The notes under the pieces are model-generated. The model did not search any database. It saw nothing but the letters and a program-made list of their open reading frames with translations, and was not told where the DNA came from. A program made the translations under genes and the position numbers. From assembly GCA_946811185.2 (NCBI GenBank), contig OX328098.1, positions 41,293,650 to 41,357,649 of the forward strand: a stretch of 64,000 nt of DNA, in the 5' to 3' direction. The DNA is from Hippopus hippopus (Eukaryota; Mollusca; Bivalvia; Cardiida; Cardiidae). Positions 50,601 to 58,823 of this stretch are shown here, one piece after another; positions within the stretch are counted from its first letter, which is position 1; the number at the start of each line of letters is the position of its first letter.

Positions 50601-53196
50601 ATTGTGGGAAAAGGAGAAAATGCTGGTAACCAGCATTTTCTCCTTTTCCCACCATGTTCACAAAAGCCCTCTCCCTGAGGGTCATTAAAACTCAGGAATG
50701 TGTGGTAAGGGGTTAAGACAAAACCTGCCTGTATGAGGTAAAATGTTAAATGTAAAGTCTTGCTGTTTTTGCAGGGGAGCCTGGAGAACTGGTTGGAAAG
50801 ATTGTGATAGGTGACCCATTCAGGGAATTTGATGGCTATGTAAACAAGAAGGCTTCAGAAAAGAAGACAGCCCATGACGTTTTCAGGAAGGGAGATATGG
50901 CATTCATGACAGGTACGGTTAATCCATTATGGTCTCAGAAAGAATGAAAAAAGCATCTCAGTATGGGATATAAGATGACAGTGTAAATCCAAGATCAGAC
51001 TGCACATTTTGTGCAGCCTTACCTTGATCTACACTGTCTGCTAAAGCAACTGAAGCTTGGAAAATTAAGAAATTTTAAAACAGGATTTAACTTGAAGCAT
51101 TATTTCAGTTTTCATCTAATTTCAGGCACAAGACTTCCTTATATTTTTTCTGCATTGTTTTTTCCTGTGTTTACACTTCATTAGCAATAGGCTGGCAAGC
51201 TTAAAATGAAAAGCAGAAAGTGTAGACCAGATCAGGCTGTGTATATGTGGAGAGAGAGCCATATCTACAATGCCCACAAAAGTGGTCTCATGTTGCCATC
51301 ATTTGACTTCAAAAATTCAAAGCAGGAATTTTCATTCTAGGTGATATATTAACCATGGACGAGTATGGCTATATGTATTTCCGGGACAGAACCGGAGACA
51401 CCTTCAGATGGCGTGGAGAAAATGTCTCCACATTTGAGGTTGAGACAACAATAAGCAAGATAGTCAAGCTGAATGATGCTGTAGTTTATGGAGTAGAGGT
51501 TCCTGGTAAGTACAAATGTCTCAATGTCGTTTTGCTGAGCCTAAGAAGCTCTGTCAGAAAAGTACCGGGCTTGTAAATACCTTTTACCAAGCAATCCTAT
51601 GTTTTATCAACCCTGAATAAGGAGGATATATTTAAAATACCTCAAGAAAAGGAGATGATATTTGTATCTAGCATTTTCTGCTTTTCCAAAAATGTTTATT
51701 ACCTTTTCTAAAAAAGAATCACATCAGTAGAGCCACATTTGATAGGTCAATGGCAAACGCCTTTAATTTCATCTAATGATAAAGTGTACACATATGGAAT
51801 TTTCTCGATGTGCCACAGTGTTATTAACTGTTTTCATGTTTTAACCCTATAGTACATGAAAAAGTTTTAGACTCAAGCATTTACAGAGGAGACATTAAAT
51901 ATGTCTCAAGTGATAAGATTTGTTTTTGAGAAAGTAAAAACAATGTGGAAAAAGCATAAAATGCTAGTTTCAATAGCCTTCTTCCCTATGGGTATAACAA
52001 TACAGGATTGTTTTGTGAAGGTTCAATTTCTTTTTTTTCCAGGATCAGAAGGTCGTGCAGGAATGGCTGCTATTGTTGACCCAGACCAGAAGATAAACTT
52101 GTCAGAGTTATATCAGGCCTTACAGCATTCATTACCTTCATATGCCAGACCTCTCTTCATCCGACTGTTGAGACAGGCTGCAGATACTACAGGTAAAGTC
52201 TGTATTCTTAGCTCTAACCATACTCAGGGTAATGGTGAAAGGTTTTTTTCAGACACTATAGATCAAGACCAAAATGCTTAGAGCATTTTACTTGTAGAAA
52301 CTTATATTTCTGCTAAAGTCTTTACCAGATGAAAGATTTAGACAATTTTAAACTCTGCCAAATTGAAATCATTTGCAGATGTGATATTTGATGTGACCCA
52401 AATGATGTTTGTTTTATAAATAGTAGAAAACATTGTAGGAAAAGAAGACTATGCTGGTTACCAGCATTTTCTCCTTTTCCCACAATGTTTTCTTCCCCAT
52501 CAAGGATGAATTTCATCATTTTAGATACCTTTAATATGTTGTCTGCAAGTGCTTTCATTTTGAACAAGTCTAAAATTTCATGGCATGGTAAAGAGTTAAT
52601 GTACTTTACCTGCTGTCTTTTATTGCTGAATTGCTTCCTTTTTGCACAATTATTTTGGCAACCGGCATTTTCTCCTTTTTTCACAATGTTTTCTACCCTT
52701 TCTGACAAAAATTCCATCATTTGGACCACATTTGATTATCGTCTACATATGCTTTGGATTTTAACAATTCCAAAAGTTTGTCATCTGCTAAAGGGTTAAT
52801 CTTTTACCACACAAGACTTTTAAAGGCCCCGAGGAAGAAGCCTTTTGAAAACATCGTTGGAAAGGAGAAAGTCTTGTTTCCGGCATTTTCTCCTTTTCTT
52901 ACAAAGGTTTTTATCCTATCAGTGAACTTAAGCTCGTTTGCATTGCCGTCTGCTGGTGTTTTGAATTAGGAAGAGTCTACAGTTTTTTGTCTGGTAAAGG
53001 ATTAATTGAGAATCAGAGATATTTTCTACTCATTTCAGGCACACACAAACTACAAAAGACAACCTTAAAGGCAGAAGGATTCAACATAAATGTTGTCAAA
53101 GATTCACTGTTCTATATGAATTCCAAGACTGGGCAGTATGAGCCGTTAACAGAGGCTGTATACAGTGATATTTGTAATCAAAAGCTTAGATTATGA
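26695..53196 (+). CDS. Long-chain fatty acid transport protein / acyl-CoA synthetase (SLC27A family), complete, 12 exons
   Basis: Activates long and very-long-chain fatty acids to acyl-CoA with ATP at a membrane and so drives uptake (family knowledge). Exons: 26695-26939, 39052-39199, 40171-40411, 43810-43962, 44398-44467, 45554-45755, 46624-46816, 49446-49586, 50775-50912, 51341-51505, 52043-52192, 53039-53196. All junctions are AG/GT in phase; 2004 nt give 667 residues, close to vertebrate FATP1/FATP4 (about 645). The start ATG follows an in-frame TAG at 26686. Exon 1 holds a hydrophobic membrane segment (residues about 30-65). Exon 5 has the AMP-binding motif [12 protein letters not shown]; exon 7 has [11 protein letters not shown]; exon 10 has [20 protein letters not shown], the FATP signature; exon 11 has [11 protein letters not shown]. 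The gene ends [12 protein letters not shown]1/4-like is the best guess among paralogues. Intron 1 is about 12 kb and full of transposons. Confidence 0.95.
27178..28029. other. SLC27A intron 1, proximal part
   Basis: No exon is recognised. 27178-27240 is a degenerate MITE-A end fragment. The rest is AT-rich without a clear repeat. Confidence 0.45.
28039..31619. mobile_element. MULE-like element, 3.58 kb
   Basis: A perfect 9-bp duplication CGGATGTAA flanks it (28030-28038 and 31620-31628). Long inverted ends (about 28039-28160 and 31493-31619) are built from AAAACGTCCCAC subrepeats and AAAATGTCCCCCT variants. A 9-bp duplication with subrepeat TIRs indicates a Mutator-like element. The interior has degenerate MITE-A copies (about 28640-28770, 29930-30131, 30522-30763) and a C24 tract at 30471-30494, and no recognisable transposase. 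Confidence 0.75.
31683..34010. mobile_element. hAT-like element, 2.33 kb
   Basis: A perfect 8-bp duplication ATTTTCAG (31675-31682 and 34011-34018) surrounds ends TAGGGTTGAC and, inverted, TAGGGGTGTAAC. Subterminal repeats are AATAGTATTGCAATAC-like on the left (31690-31790) and ATCGAT-rich on the right (33905-34000). An 8-bp duplication and TAGGG-TG termini are hAT features. No transposase is visible. The two subterminal regions differ from each other, which is a caution. Confidence 0.6.
34121..34278. mobile_element. MITE-B copy
   Basis: TTAA at 34121-34124 and 34275-34278 with CCCTTGCAC and AAGGG ends. Contains ATGCAGTCTGATTTTGGATC and the ACTGTCGGCT segment also seen at 18276-18475 and 57543-57673. 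Confidence 0.65.
34387..36345. mobile_element. MITE-A copies in SLC27A intron 1
   Basis: 34387-34531 (+, TTAA both ends, much shortened), 35173-35394 (+), 36064-36278 (+) and 36275-36345 (-, fragment sharing TTAA 36275-36278 with its neighbour). A lone stem arm sits at 38571-38620. Confidence 0.75.
36346..37239. other. SLC27A intron 1, no gene recognised
   Basis: AT-rich; a cluster of CATGACGCAC and CAAATGACCCCCAA-type words at 36480-36560 and 37090-37185 suggests a dispersed repeat that I cannot name. Confidence 0.4.
37240..37890 (-). pseudogene. Decayed Tc1-like transposase
   Basis: Reading the minus strand gives a broken series of segments typical of a Tc1-type DDE transposase: a [11 protein letters not shown] stretch near 37620-37580 (family QQDNARPH motif with the second catalytic D), then LQLWDHL, then a C-terminal [20 protein letters not shown] end near 37330-37280. 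Stops and frame changes interrupt it, so it is inactive. Confidence 0.6.
38040..38160 (-). repeat. tRNA-derived SINE head
   Basis: On the minus strand a box-A-like TAGCAATGTGGTAGAGCG (near 38125) is followed by a box-B-like GGTTCAATACT (near 38070), about 50 nt apart. This tRNA-like spacing without complete tRNA stems fits a SINE. Confidence 0.5.
38690..38955. repeat. Dispersed repeat with AGCCTGCATGGACTG hairpin
   Basis: Contains CAGCCTGCATGGACTGTGCAGGCT and GTGGATTTTATGGATCCATA, followed by a TGATGACTTGCTTGGTATAA block. Related copies lie at about 640-1090 (split by MITE-A), 44897-45000, 54100-54350 and 63355-63570. Confidence 0.65.
39597..39790. repeat. Dispersed repeat beginning TTTTTAGCTCAGCTGTTTTT
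   Basis: Matches 48829-49030 in order of blocks (TTTAGCTCAGCTGTTTTT, CATAGC.CT.TC.TTGT, TATCAAAA.GGGAA.GCATAC, GGTAACC). Weaker matches lie at 16690-16858 and 61120-61300. Confidence 0.6.
39877..40102 (-). mobile_element. MITE-A copy in SLC27A intron 2
   Basis: Minus orientation, with degenerate termini (GTACTCTTTAC on the left, TAGTACAGGG on the right). It ends about 68 bp before exon 3. Confidence 0.78.
40678..41203 (-). mobile_element. MITE-A copies in SLC27A intron 3 (first set)
   Basis: 40678-40903 (-) and 41029-41203 (-, left TTAA 41029-41032, inner left stem deleted). The words AGACATGAGATTGTTTGATAAAGGCATGCA and related ones at 40884-40990 show a short tandem duplication of the copy's end. 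Confidence 0.78.
41232..42965 (-). mobile_element. MITE-A copy split by a tandem-repeat element
   Basis: The left part 41232-41368 ends CCAGTATTTTT; the right part 42885-42965 begins TCATTTTCTACC. Joined, they restore the MITE stem order (consensus CCAGCATTTTCTCCTTTTCC) with no duplicated bases. Confidence 0.8.
41369..42884 (+). mobile_element. Helentron-like element with ~145-bp tandem repeats
   Basis: Starts AGCTCACCTGAGC with an immediate hairpin (GAGCACAAAGTGCTC), then about nine direct units of roughly 145 bp (CTCTAGAGGCCACATTTT, TTGGTCAGA.TGTTTGTC, AAAACTAGGTCACTAGGTCA). It ends GCTCAGGTGAG, then the palindromic GGGCCATCAAGGCCC, then TCTTG at 42884. The 5' and 3' AGCTCACCTGAGC/GCTCAGGTGAG blocks are inverted. 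It sits between T and T without target duplication, as Helentrons do. No Rep/helicase ORF is present. The relation to the bivalve pearl/CvA group is inferred from architecture. Confidence 0.72.
43039..43478 (+). mobile_element. MITE-A outer copy of a nested pair
   Basis: 43039-43189 plus 43414-43478, interrupted at the family's internal CATTTAATTTGTC site (left ...GCCATAT, right ATATGTTGTCTGC). Confidence 0.8.
43190..43410 (+). mobile_element. MITE-A inner copy of a nested pair
   Basis: A well-kept copy with CTCTTTACC and GGTAAAGAG ends; right TTAA at 43410-43413, left flank mutated to GAAC at 43187-43190. Its stem (about 43237-43303) is nearly perfect. Confidence 0.85.
43490..43720. repeat. 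MITE-C palindromic repeat
   Basis: Outer ends GTCCATATTCAC and GTGAATATGGAC are inverted. Paired blocks CTGATTGGCTAAAC and GTTTAGCC.GTCAGAAG lie towards the centre. Related to 44632-44819 and 12342-12447. Confidence 0.7.
43975..44310 (+). mobile_element. MITE-A copies in SLC27A intron 4
   Basis: 43975-44192 begins at TTAA, 12 bp after the exon 4 donor; 44193-44310 is a shortened second copy directly after it. Confidence 0.8.
44632..44819. repeat. MITE-C palindromic repeat
   Basis: GGGTCCATATTCACTAACC at the left and an inverted GGCGAATATCGACCC at the right, with a central ACTAAACCAAATGGTTTAGCC palindrome near 44723-44745. Confidence 0.7.
44834..45480. mobile_element. MITE-A copies in SLC27A intron 5
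   Basis: Fragment 44834-44890 (+) and copy 45248-45480 (-, left TTAA 45248-45251). In the second, both stem arms carry ATTAT (consensus ATTGT) and an extra A/T in the run. Confidence 0.75.
45796..46140 (-). pseudogene. Mariner-like transposase relict (C-terminal part)
   Basis: The minus strand reads [20 protein letters not shown] and then DLYLFPKLK, matching the mariner catalytic block (HPPYSPDLAPSDYHLFP-type), now with a deletion, followed after a frame change by a degraded C-terminal stretch. Its outer end near 45796 (CCAGGGTTGATTGATAAG) could be a terminal repeat. It directly abuts a MITE-A right half at about 46140-46260. Confidence 0.65.
46140..46516. mobile_element. MITE-A copies in SLC27A intron 6
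   Basis: 46140-46260 (+, right half only, next to the mariner relict) and 46290-46516 (-, TTAA both ends), ending about 107 bp before exon 7. Confidence 0.78.
46871..47144 (-). mobile_element. MITE-A copy with an internally duplicated stem arm
   Basis: The left stem arm occurs twice (about 46973-47010 and 47012-47052, both GAAAGGA.A.AAA.CA..TG.GGA.AA), lengthening the copy to about 274 bp. Confidence 0.7.
47289..48690 (+). mobile_element. MITE-A copy split by a TATACCCCC element
   Basis: Left part 47289-47432 (TTAA 47289-47292, inner stem mostly deleted) ends ACAGTTAAT; right part from about 48629/48630 begins TTGTCATCTGCAGTGC. Together they restore the family's TTTAATTTGTCGTCTGC. Confidence 0.78.
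47433..48628 (+). mobile_element. Helentron-like element, TATACCCCCAC family, with tandem repeats
   Basis: Begins TATACCCCCACAAATGAAG, followed by a G17 tract (47454-47470) and TCCATCCGTCTGTTCCGTC. About six direct units of roughly 145 bp follow, each with CATAACTCTATTC, TAGAGTTATTGCCCTTTG and GGGCATAACTT. The 3' end holds a small hairpin GTCACTTTTGTGAC ten bases before a terminal CTAG (48628), followed by T. Hairpin plus CTRR is the Helitron 3' signature; insertion between T and T without duplication suits Helentrons. No ORF for a transposase. Confidence 0.72.
48829..49030. repeat. Dispersed repeat beginning TTTTTAGCTCAGCTGTTTTT
   Basis: Second copy of the 39597-39790 repeat; it keeps GCATTATCATAGCCCTATCG and AAAAAGGGAACGCATACAAC. 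Confidence 0.6.
49592..50716. mobile_element. MITE-A cluster filling SLC27A intron 8
   Basis: 49592-49818 (-), 49819-50029 (-, degenerate), 50030-50246 (+) and 50511-50716 (-, TTAA both ends). The first begins about 5 bp inside the intron, right after the exon 8 donor; the last ends 58 bp before exon 9. Confidence 0.8.
50917..51340. other. SLC27A intron 9, short palindromic repeat
   Basis: 50978-51030 has the GATCAGACTGCAC repeat with its inverted half (CAGCCTTACCTTGATCTACACTG-like). No MITE-A copy is seen in this intron. Confidence 0.55.
51575..52025. mobile_element. MITE-A copies in SLC27A intron 10
   Basis: 51575-51790 (+, degenerate) and 51841-52025 (-). The second stops about 17 bp before exon 11, so its end adjoins the polypyrimidine tract of that acceptor. 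Confidence 0.75.
52314..52598. mobile_element. Fold-back MITE-A derivative (both ends are right ends)
   Basis: Left outer arm CATTTGCAGATG and right outer arm GTTGTCTGCAAGTGC are both the family's right arm; right TTAA at 52595-52598. The 285-bp unit is an extended inverted repeat around a normal stem (about 52430-52491). Confidence 0.72.
52625..53005 (+). mobile_element. MITE-A pair in SLC27A intron 11
   Basis: 52625-52799 (left end missing) and 52796-53005 share TTAA 52796-52799. The second ends at TTAA 53002-53005, 33 bp before exon 12. Confidence 0.82.
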
Positions 53197-53219
53197 AATT
53201 TGGTATGTCTCAATAAGTA

Positions 53220-53225
53220 AATAAA
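53220..53225 (+). terminator. SLC27A polyadenylation signal
   Basis: AATAAA 24 bp after the stop codon, the first such hexamer downstream. The resulting 3' UTR would be very short, so later signals may also be used. Confidence 0.5.
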
Positions 53226-53272
53226 CATTGTTCTATTCATATGATATCCCATCATACACTTACATTGACATA

Positions 53273-53690
53273 CAGGGTGTCCCAAAAGAAAGGTATCACT
53301 TTTGTACATAAATAATTATCCATCAGATTTCACTTGAATACATAAAGTATACAAAGATATGTAACATTAGCACATATTTCATTATCAATCCTATTGACTT
53401 TGGGCTTCATGTTTACCAAGAACTTTCTTTGTTCTCTGGTTTCTGATTGTACAATTTTGCTTTCAAACATTTTCATAGAGAGAAGTCGCATGGGTTAAGA
53501 TCCATAGTGTACGCCAAACAGGATATTCCACAACCGTTAACTTGCAGGGCTCTGCCTAGATATAACTTTTTAGCCACTTGTGGTGTAGATAGTCTGGTAA
53601 ATATCAATTGGCTGCTTTTTTCATTAGAATATCTTAAAATTCTGAATATTATTTGAAAGTGAAATTATACCTTTTCATTGGGACACCCTC
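53273..53690. mobile_element. Mariner-type MITE, 418 bp
   Basis: TIRs CAGGGTGTCCCAA and, inverted, GAGGGTGTCCCAA; TA duplication at 53271-53272 and 53691-53692. Such ends and TA targets are typical of Tc1/mariner. No transposase motif is seen. Confidence 0.75.
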
Positions 53691-54467
53691 TATGTTGCAG
53701 AGGGCAAAGACTTAGATCAACTGTCTGATATGATCTTGATCACTATCCTCTGATTCTCTTGTAATGATTTTAGCCATGAAATCCCCATAAATACTAGACT
53801 CAATGAAATCTGTTTTTGTGTTCATAGATTATGTAAATTTGGCAGCATGAACATTTATCATCCCTTAATAATTTTTTTAGATTCTACAAAATTTGTCGAA
53901 TAAGTATAGTAATTTTGTTGTAATTTGATTGGATAACTTAATTGAATCAATTATCATGTCACCTACTACAGAGGGCTTTTTATGTCTTGCAGAGGATCAC
54001 TTTTGAAAAAATATTTTTGCAAGTGGAGAAGTTGCTCATAAAGAGCGATTTCTCGTTTTGCCACAAGGTGTTCTCATGCATTCAAGCATTAAACTTAAAT
54101 TCAAGTCATCTCTCCTTATAATCGAAATGAGCCATGCCCTGGAAGGAGGTTTAGTACATTGTACCAAGCAAGTAATCATGTAACTGGATCCATAAATCCA
54201 TTCTGTCTAATAACTGACTAAATTGTGAGGTAGACTGGTCCTTTGACAAGCAGAAAATTGATTAATAGCAAAAAGTTTTGACCAGGTCAGGCCAACCTGG
54301 GTTGATACCTTTTGAAACCCCTGTTTTTACAAAGCATGACTCATATATTTACAATTTATAATCTTTACGAATTTACATGTAATTGTACGACTTTGTTACT
54401 CAATGATTGAGATTATGCATGATTTTAAGTTCAAATAAGATGTAATTCTTCAACATGTGTCAGTTTT
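53691..54467. other. Intergenic, dispersed repeat only
   Basis: 54100-54350 is an inverted copy of the repeat seen at 38690-38955 (GGATCCATAAATCCATT, CTGGTCCTTTGACAAGCAG). No gene is recognised. Confidence 0.5.
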
Positions 54468-57400
54468 ATCATTTTCCCACTATGTCTCCTTCCCTTTCAC
54501 AGACAAATTCCATCATTTGAGAGGCCCTCAATTTGTAGTCTACAAATGCTTTCAACATTAAGGAGTTTAAAATTCCATTGTTTTGTAAAGTGTTTTATCC
54601 TTCTTAAAACTTCTTGAAATTTGTTATTGCCATTAGTCAATATTTTACCTGTTTTTACCTCTGTACAAAAATTTGTTGAAGTTGTTTGGATTTTCAGTCA
54701 ATTAGCCCTTGACTACACAATCCCGAGTCCTAACAAACTTGATGAAGAAGCCTTCTGAAAGCATGGTGGGTAAAGGAGAAAATGCAGTTAACCACCGTTT
54801 TCTCCTTTTCCCGTAGTGTTTTCAAAAATGTTATCAAGCTTTTAGAGAAGCATTTCACAATTTGAGCTACATATAAATTGTCTTCTGCAAAAGCTTTGAA
54901 TTTCAAAGAGTCTAAAATTTTGTCATTTGGTCAATAGTAAAACTTACATGACTTTCTTTGTCATGCCTGCAATAACAGGGACCTCAATGGGAAAAAAGAT
55001 CTACTCTTTTTTTTCAACCCTAGTATTGGAGTGCATAACATAGAAGTAGGTGAATTTTGTATGTAACTATTCTTTTATCTTGCATCTTGTTGCTTTTTGA
55101 TATGTTTTATATAAAATTTACCTTTTACTATAATAAACATTTCTATTTTGTAAAACATTTTCACTCTTTACCAAACAACACAGTTTTGAATTTGTCCAAA
55201 GTCAAAACATTTGCAGAGGACAAATTAAATGTGACTCATATGTTAAGATTTGTCTTCAGAAGGGTACAAAACATTGTGGGAAAAGGAGAAAATGACAGTA
55301 ACCTTTTCCCACGGTGTTTTCAAAAACTTATTCCTCGGGTTCGTTAAATCTTGGAATTGTTTGGTTAAGGGTTAACCCTTTACCACACATTGACAACTTT
55401 TAACACCTCTGATAGAGAAGGCTTTTGAAAACATTGTGGGAAAAGGAGAAAATGCTGGTTACTTTTAAGGAGCACATTCTCCTTTTTTCATGTTTTTAAA
55501 AACTCTATACCTAGTAGCATTAATCTTTGTGTAAAAATTTAACTGTAAAAGAATAGATTAATCCTCAATTTTACCAGTATTGTAACAAAAACAAAATTAT
55601 GTATTACAGCAACTGAAATCCTTTTTATTAAGAAGAATATATCCCTTTACCAAACATATTTAGTCACGAATTCCATGTTGTGAGCCACATTAACTTTGTA
55701 AACTTTCAATATGGATTTGTCTAAAATTTTGCCACATGGTAAAGAGTTAAAGAGTCAACAGTTATAGAAAAACTTATTTAAATGAGATTGTTTAAATGAA
55801 TGAAATGAATTTATAGCTATTCTACAAATTTTGTAAAGTGATTATCAACTCTTTACCACTCAATCCAAAGTTTCAACAATCGTGGAGAAGGGGCCTATTT
55901 GCTACCAGCATTATCCTCTTTTCCCATAATGTCTTCTACCCAGTACAAGACAAGTTTTATGGTTTGAGTAACATTTAATCTCATCTGCAAATGCTTACAA
56001 TTTGGATCAGGGTAAAATTTTGTCTTGTGGTTAAGAAATAAACCTTATACCAGACAACAAAATTTTTACTCACAGGAGCCAACAAATTGAATGTGGATCA
56101 ATGATGAAACTTCTCCTTGGAAGGTTAGAAAACAATGTAGGAAAGAAAAGGAGAAAATGCGTATTCCAAGCATTTTCTCCTTTTCTTACAATGTTTTTAA
56201 AAGTTTTCTTAATCAGGGTTGTTAAAAGTTGGGTTGTTTGATTAAGGGTTACACTTACAGGAAATTATAGTTTTAATAAATAAAATTATGCTATTCTACA
56301 AATTTTGTAATGTATTTATTAGATTCTCATTCAAATACATGTATAGATTTACTTTTGTTTTGCTGGTATTTTTTTTTTTCATCAAGAATACTGCAAAGTC
56401 CTGTTTGCATTGTCACTTGTGTTTATTGTTTGTATTACAATGATTGCTAGTTCAAATCGTTGCTTGACTGTCATACTTTTACAGTCATGGATAGGGCATT
56501 AGGATGTTAAAATGAACTCATTCCAACCTGAATTAACACTTTACCACACAAAAAATAATTTTAGACTGGTCTAACTTGAAACTGCTTGTAGACAATAAAA
56601 TAGATATGGCACAAACAATAAAATTTGTACCAGATTGACTAGAGAACATTGTGGGAAAAGGAAAAATGCTGGAGTACCAGGATTTTCTCATTTTACCAAA
56701 ATATTTTCAAAAGGCTTCTTGCTGAGTACCATTTGGCAAACAATCTCAAGTTTTTATGACCGGAGGAAAGGGGGCTGCTGAAAAAGGACAAAATGCTTGT
56801 AACCATCCATTTCTCAAAATAATTACTGTCTTTTAAGCGCCTAAGCAATACTAAAGATGTGCTAAGTACATATATTTAAGCAGATTTGTACTGAGAATTC
56901 ATTGTTTTGCTTGCATAACCCTTCACCAAATGACAAAACATTAAACTTGCCCAAATTGAAGCTTTTGGAGATGTGTCAAAAATAGAAACTCACCTTTGGA
57001 AAAGTAGAAAACATTGTGGGAAAAGGAGAAAATCTCAACCGGGCAAAAGTTAAACACACATTCAAAGTTTTCATGGTCCTGAGGGAGACAGTTTTTCAAA
57101 ACATTGGGGAAAAGAAGAAAATGCTGATAACCAGCATTTACTTCTTTTCCCATAATGTTTTTCAAAGGTCATTTCATTAGGGTCATTTAAACTCTTGATT
57201 ATGTGGTGAAGGGTTTATACAGGTTGCTTTCAATAAAAGTGGCTATTAAGACTTACTATTACTGTATGCTACTCCAGAAATTTAGTGAAAGCATGAATAA
57301 ATATTGGACAAACTTCAAAATAAGTGTTTGTTTTTTTTTTAACCCTATATCAAACAGTCAAAAGTTTAACAGCTTTGAAAACATTGTGGGAACAGGCAAA

Positions 57401-57546
57401 ATTTGCTGGTAACCAGCACTTTTTCTTTCAACGTTTTCAACCCTTTTGTAAAATAATTTCCATCATTTGAGTCATATTTTATTTGTTGTTTGCAAAGGCT
57501 TTAAATTTGGAGAAGTCTAAAACTTTTTCATCTGGTAAAGAGTTAA
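54468..57546. mobile_element. MITE-A cluster downstream of SLC27A
   Basis: Copies: 54468-54596 (+, right half), 54703-54942 (+), 55164-55375 (-) and 55372-55515 (+, partial), sharing TTAA 55372-55375; 55641-55750 (+, stem deleted), 55845-56040 (+), 56040-56252 (-), 56532-56726 (-), 56727-56815 (+, partial), 56918-57212 (-, with an insert-like segment shared with 58720-58823) and 57339-57546 (+, TTAA both ends). Confidence 0.78.
57034..57137. repeat. 104-bp inverted duplicate, copy 1
   Basis: Exact reverse complement of 58720-58823. It begins CTCAACCGGGCAAAAG and ends inside a MITE stem. The rest of the two MITE surroundings is much more diverged. Confidence 0.85.
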
Positions 57547-57673
57547 CCCTTGGGCTGCTACACTGTCCCATAAGGAGATGTTTTCCACCCAAAACTATGT
57601 TTGAAATATTATTCGGGTCTTTACTGTCAGCTTGAAAGTGTCATTTAACTTATCTAGCATGATAAAGGTTGAA
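57543..57673. mobile_element. MITE-B copy sharing TTAA with MITE-A
   Basis: Starts at TTAA 57543-57546 (also the end of a MITE-A) with CCCTTGGGCTGCTACACTG, and continues with TCTTTACTGTCAGC and a degraded right end near 57667. Confidence 0.6.
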
Positions 57674-57817
57674 GCTCTGTCAAATAATTACAGTGCTTGT
57701 GTACATAAGTACATGTATATTCGAGTTCATATCATTTGGCTTGCCAAGCGTTCTTTCAGAACTAGGTTGGGGCAAGTCACTTTAAGTGGATGTTAGAATT
57801 ATCATCCTGGTCTATGA

Positions 57818-57867
57818 ATTGTAAGAACAGTTAGAGCTTGATTAACCCTTTACCAAACAGTCACAAG
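57818..57867. repeat. 50-bp direct repeat, left copy
   Basis: Matches 58273-58322 with a few mismatches (ATTGTAAGAACAG, AGAGCTTGATTAA, CAAACAGTCACAAG). The pair brackets a LINE fragment. The repeat includes a MITE-A left end. Confidence 0.8.
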
Positions 57868-57931
57868 ATATTGAGCGCATACACCTGAAATTCTGTAAAG
57901 GATTATTTAAAAGTCAAAAGTAGTATGTGTA

Positions 57932-58272
57932 ATGCGACTGTTTATGGCGAACTGGGTTGTTTCCCTTTATTTATCAATAGATGTCTGTATCATCAAGTAT
58001 TGGTTTAAAATTGTTAATATAGAAAATATTTTAATGAAAGCGATTTATGAATGTGCTCTACAGGACAGTTTTAAGGGCTTTTTAAATTGGGTCCAAAATG
58101 TTAAATCTTTGCTCGATACATATGGATTTTCAAATATTTTTACATCTTATCATTCAATTATTGCAAAAAGTTTCTTACATGATTTCAAAGAAAGAGTATT
58201 AGACACGTTTATTACTGACTGGTTCAGGTCTGTCAATACAAGCACAGTTTTAGATATGTATAAACACTTTAA
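57932..58272 (+). pseudogene. LINE reverse-transcriptase C-terminal fragment
   Basis: An open segment of about 113 residues with SIDVCIIKYWFKIV, then a LLDTYGF stretch and a final SVNTSTVLDMYKHFKL. This pattern (..I..RIIKYW.KLL... then W....K.LL...G) is the region C-terminal to the RT domain in molluscan LINE ORF2 proteins. No RT catalytic motif is present and both ends are truncated. Recognition is by pattern memory, so the clade is not assigned. Confidence 0.55.
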
Positions 58273-58322
58273 ATTGTAAGAACAGTAAGAGCTTGATTAA
58301 CTCTTAACCAAACAGTCACAAG
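58273..58322. repeat. 50-bp direct repeat, right copy
   Basis: Partner of 57818-57867; it begins at the end of the LINE fragment. Confidence 0.8.
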
Positions 58323-58719
58323 TACTGGTTAAGGTTGTCAGGATGCAATTATCAAGTGCTTAAGGTAAGTTGTGGGACTTTTTTCACAATCCATGAAAAA
58401 AAAAATTAAACCACAGTCCTGTGTTTTAAAAACCCGAAGGCAGAAGTCTTTTGAAAACATTGTAGGAAAGGAGAAAATGCAGGTAACCAGCATTTTCTCC
58501 TTTTCCCACAATGTTTTCTATCCTTCAAGAGAAAAATCTTGTCTTCAGAACCACATTGAATTTGTTGTCTGCAGTTGCTTTCAATTTGGACAAGTCCAAA
58601 CTTTGGACAAAATTTTAGACTCATCCAAATACGAACTTGTTGCAGACAACAAATTAAATGTGGTCCAAAGAATGGGATTGTCTGAGAAAAAGTAGAAAAC
58701 ATTGTGGGAAAAGGAGAAA

Positions 58720-58823
58720 ATGCTGGTTATCAGCATTTTCTTCTTTTCCCCAATGTTTTGAAAAACTGTCTCCCTCAGGACCATGAAAACTTTGAATGTG
58801 TGTTTAACTTTTGCCCGGTTGAG
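58720..58823. repeat. 104-bp inverted duplicate, copy 2
   Basis: Exact reverse complement of 57034-57137. It covers the inner stem and left end of a minus-oriented MITE-A and ends TTTGCCCGGTTGAG. Confidence 0.85.
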
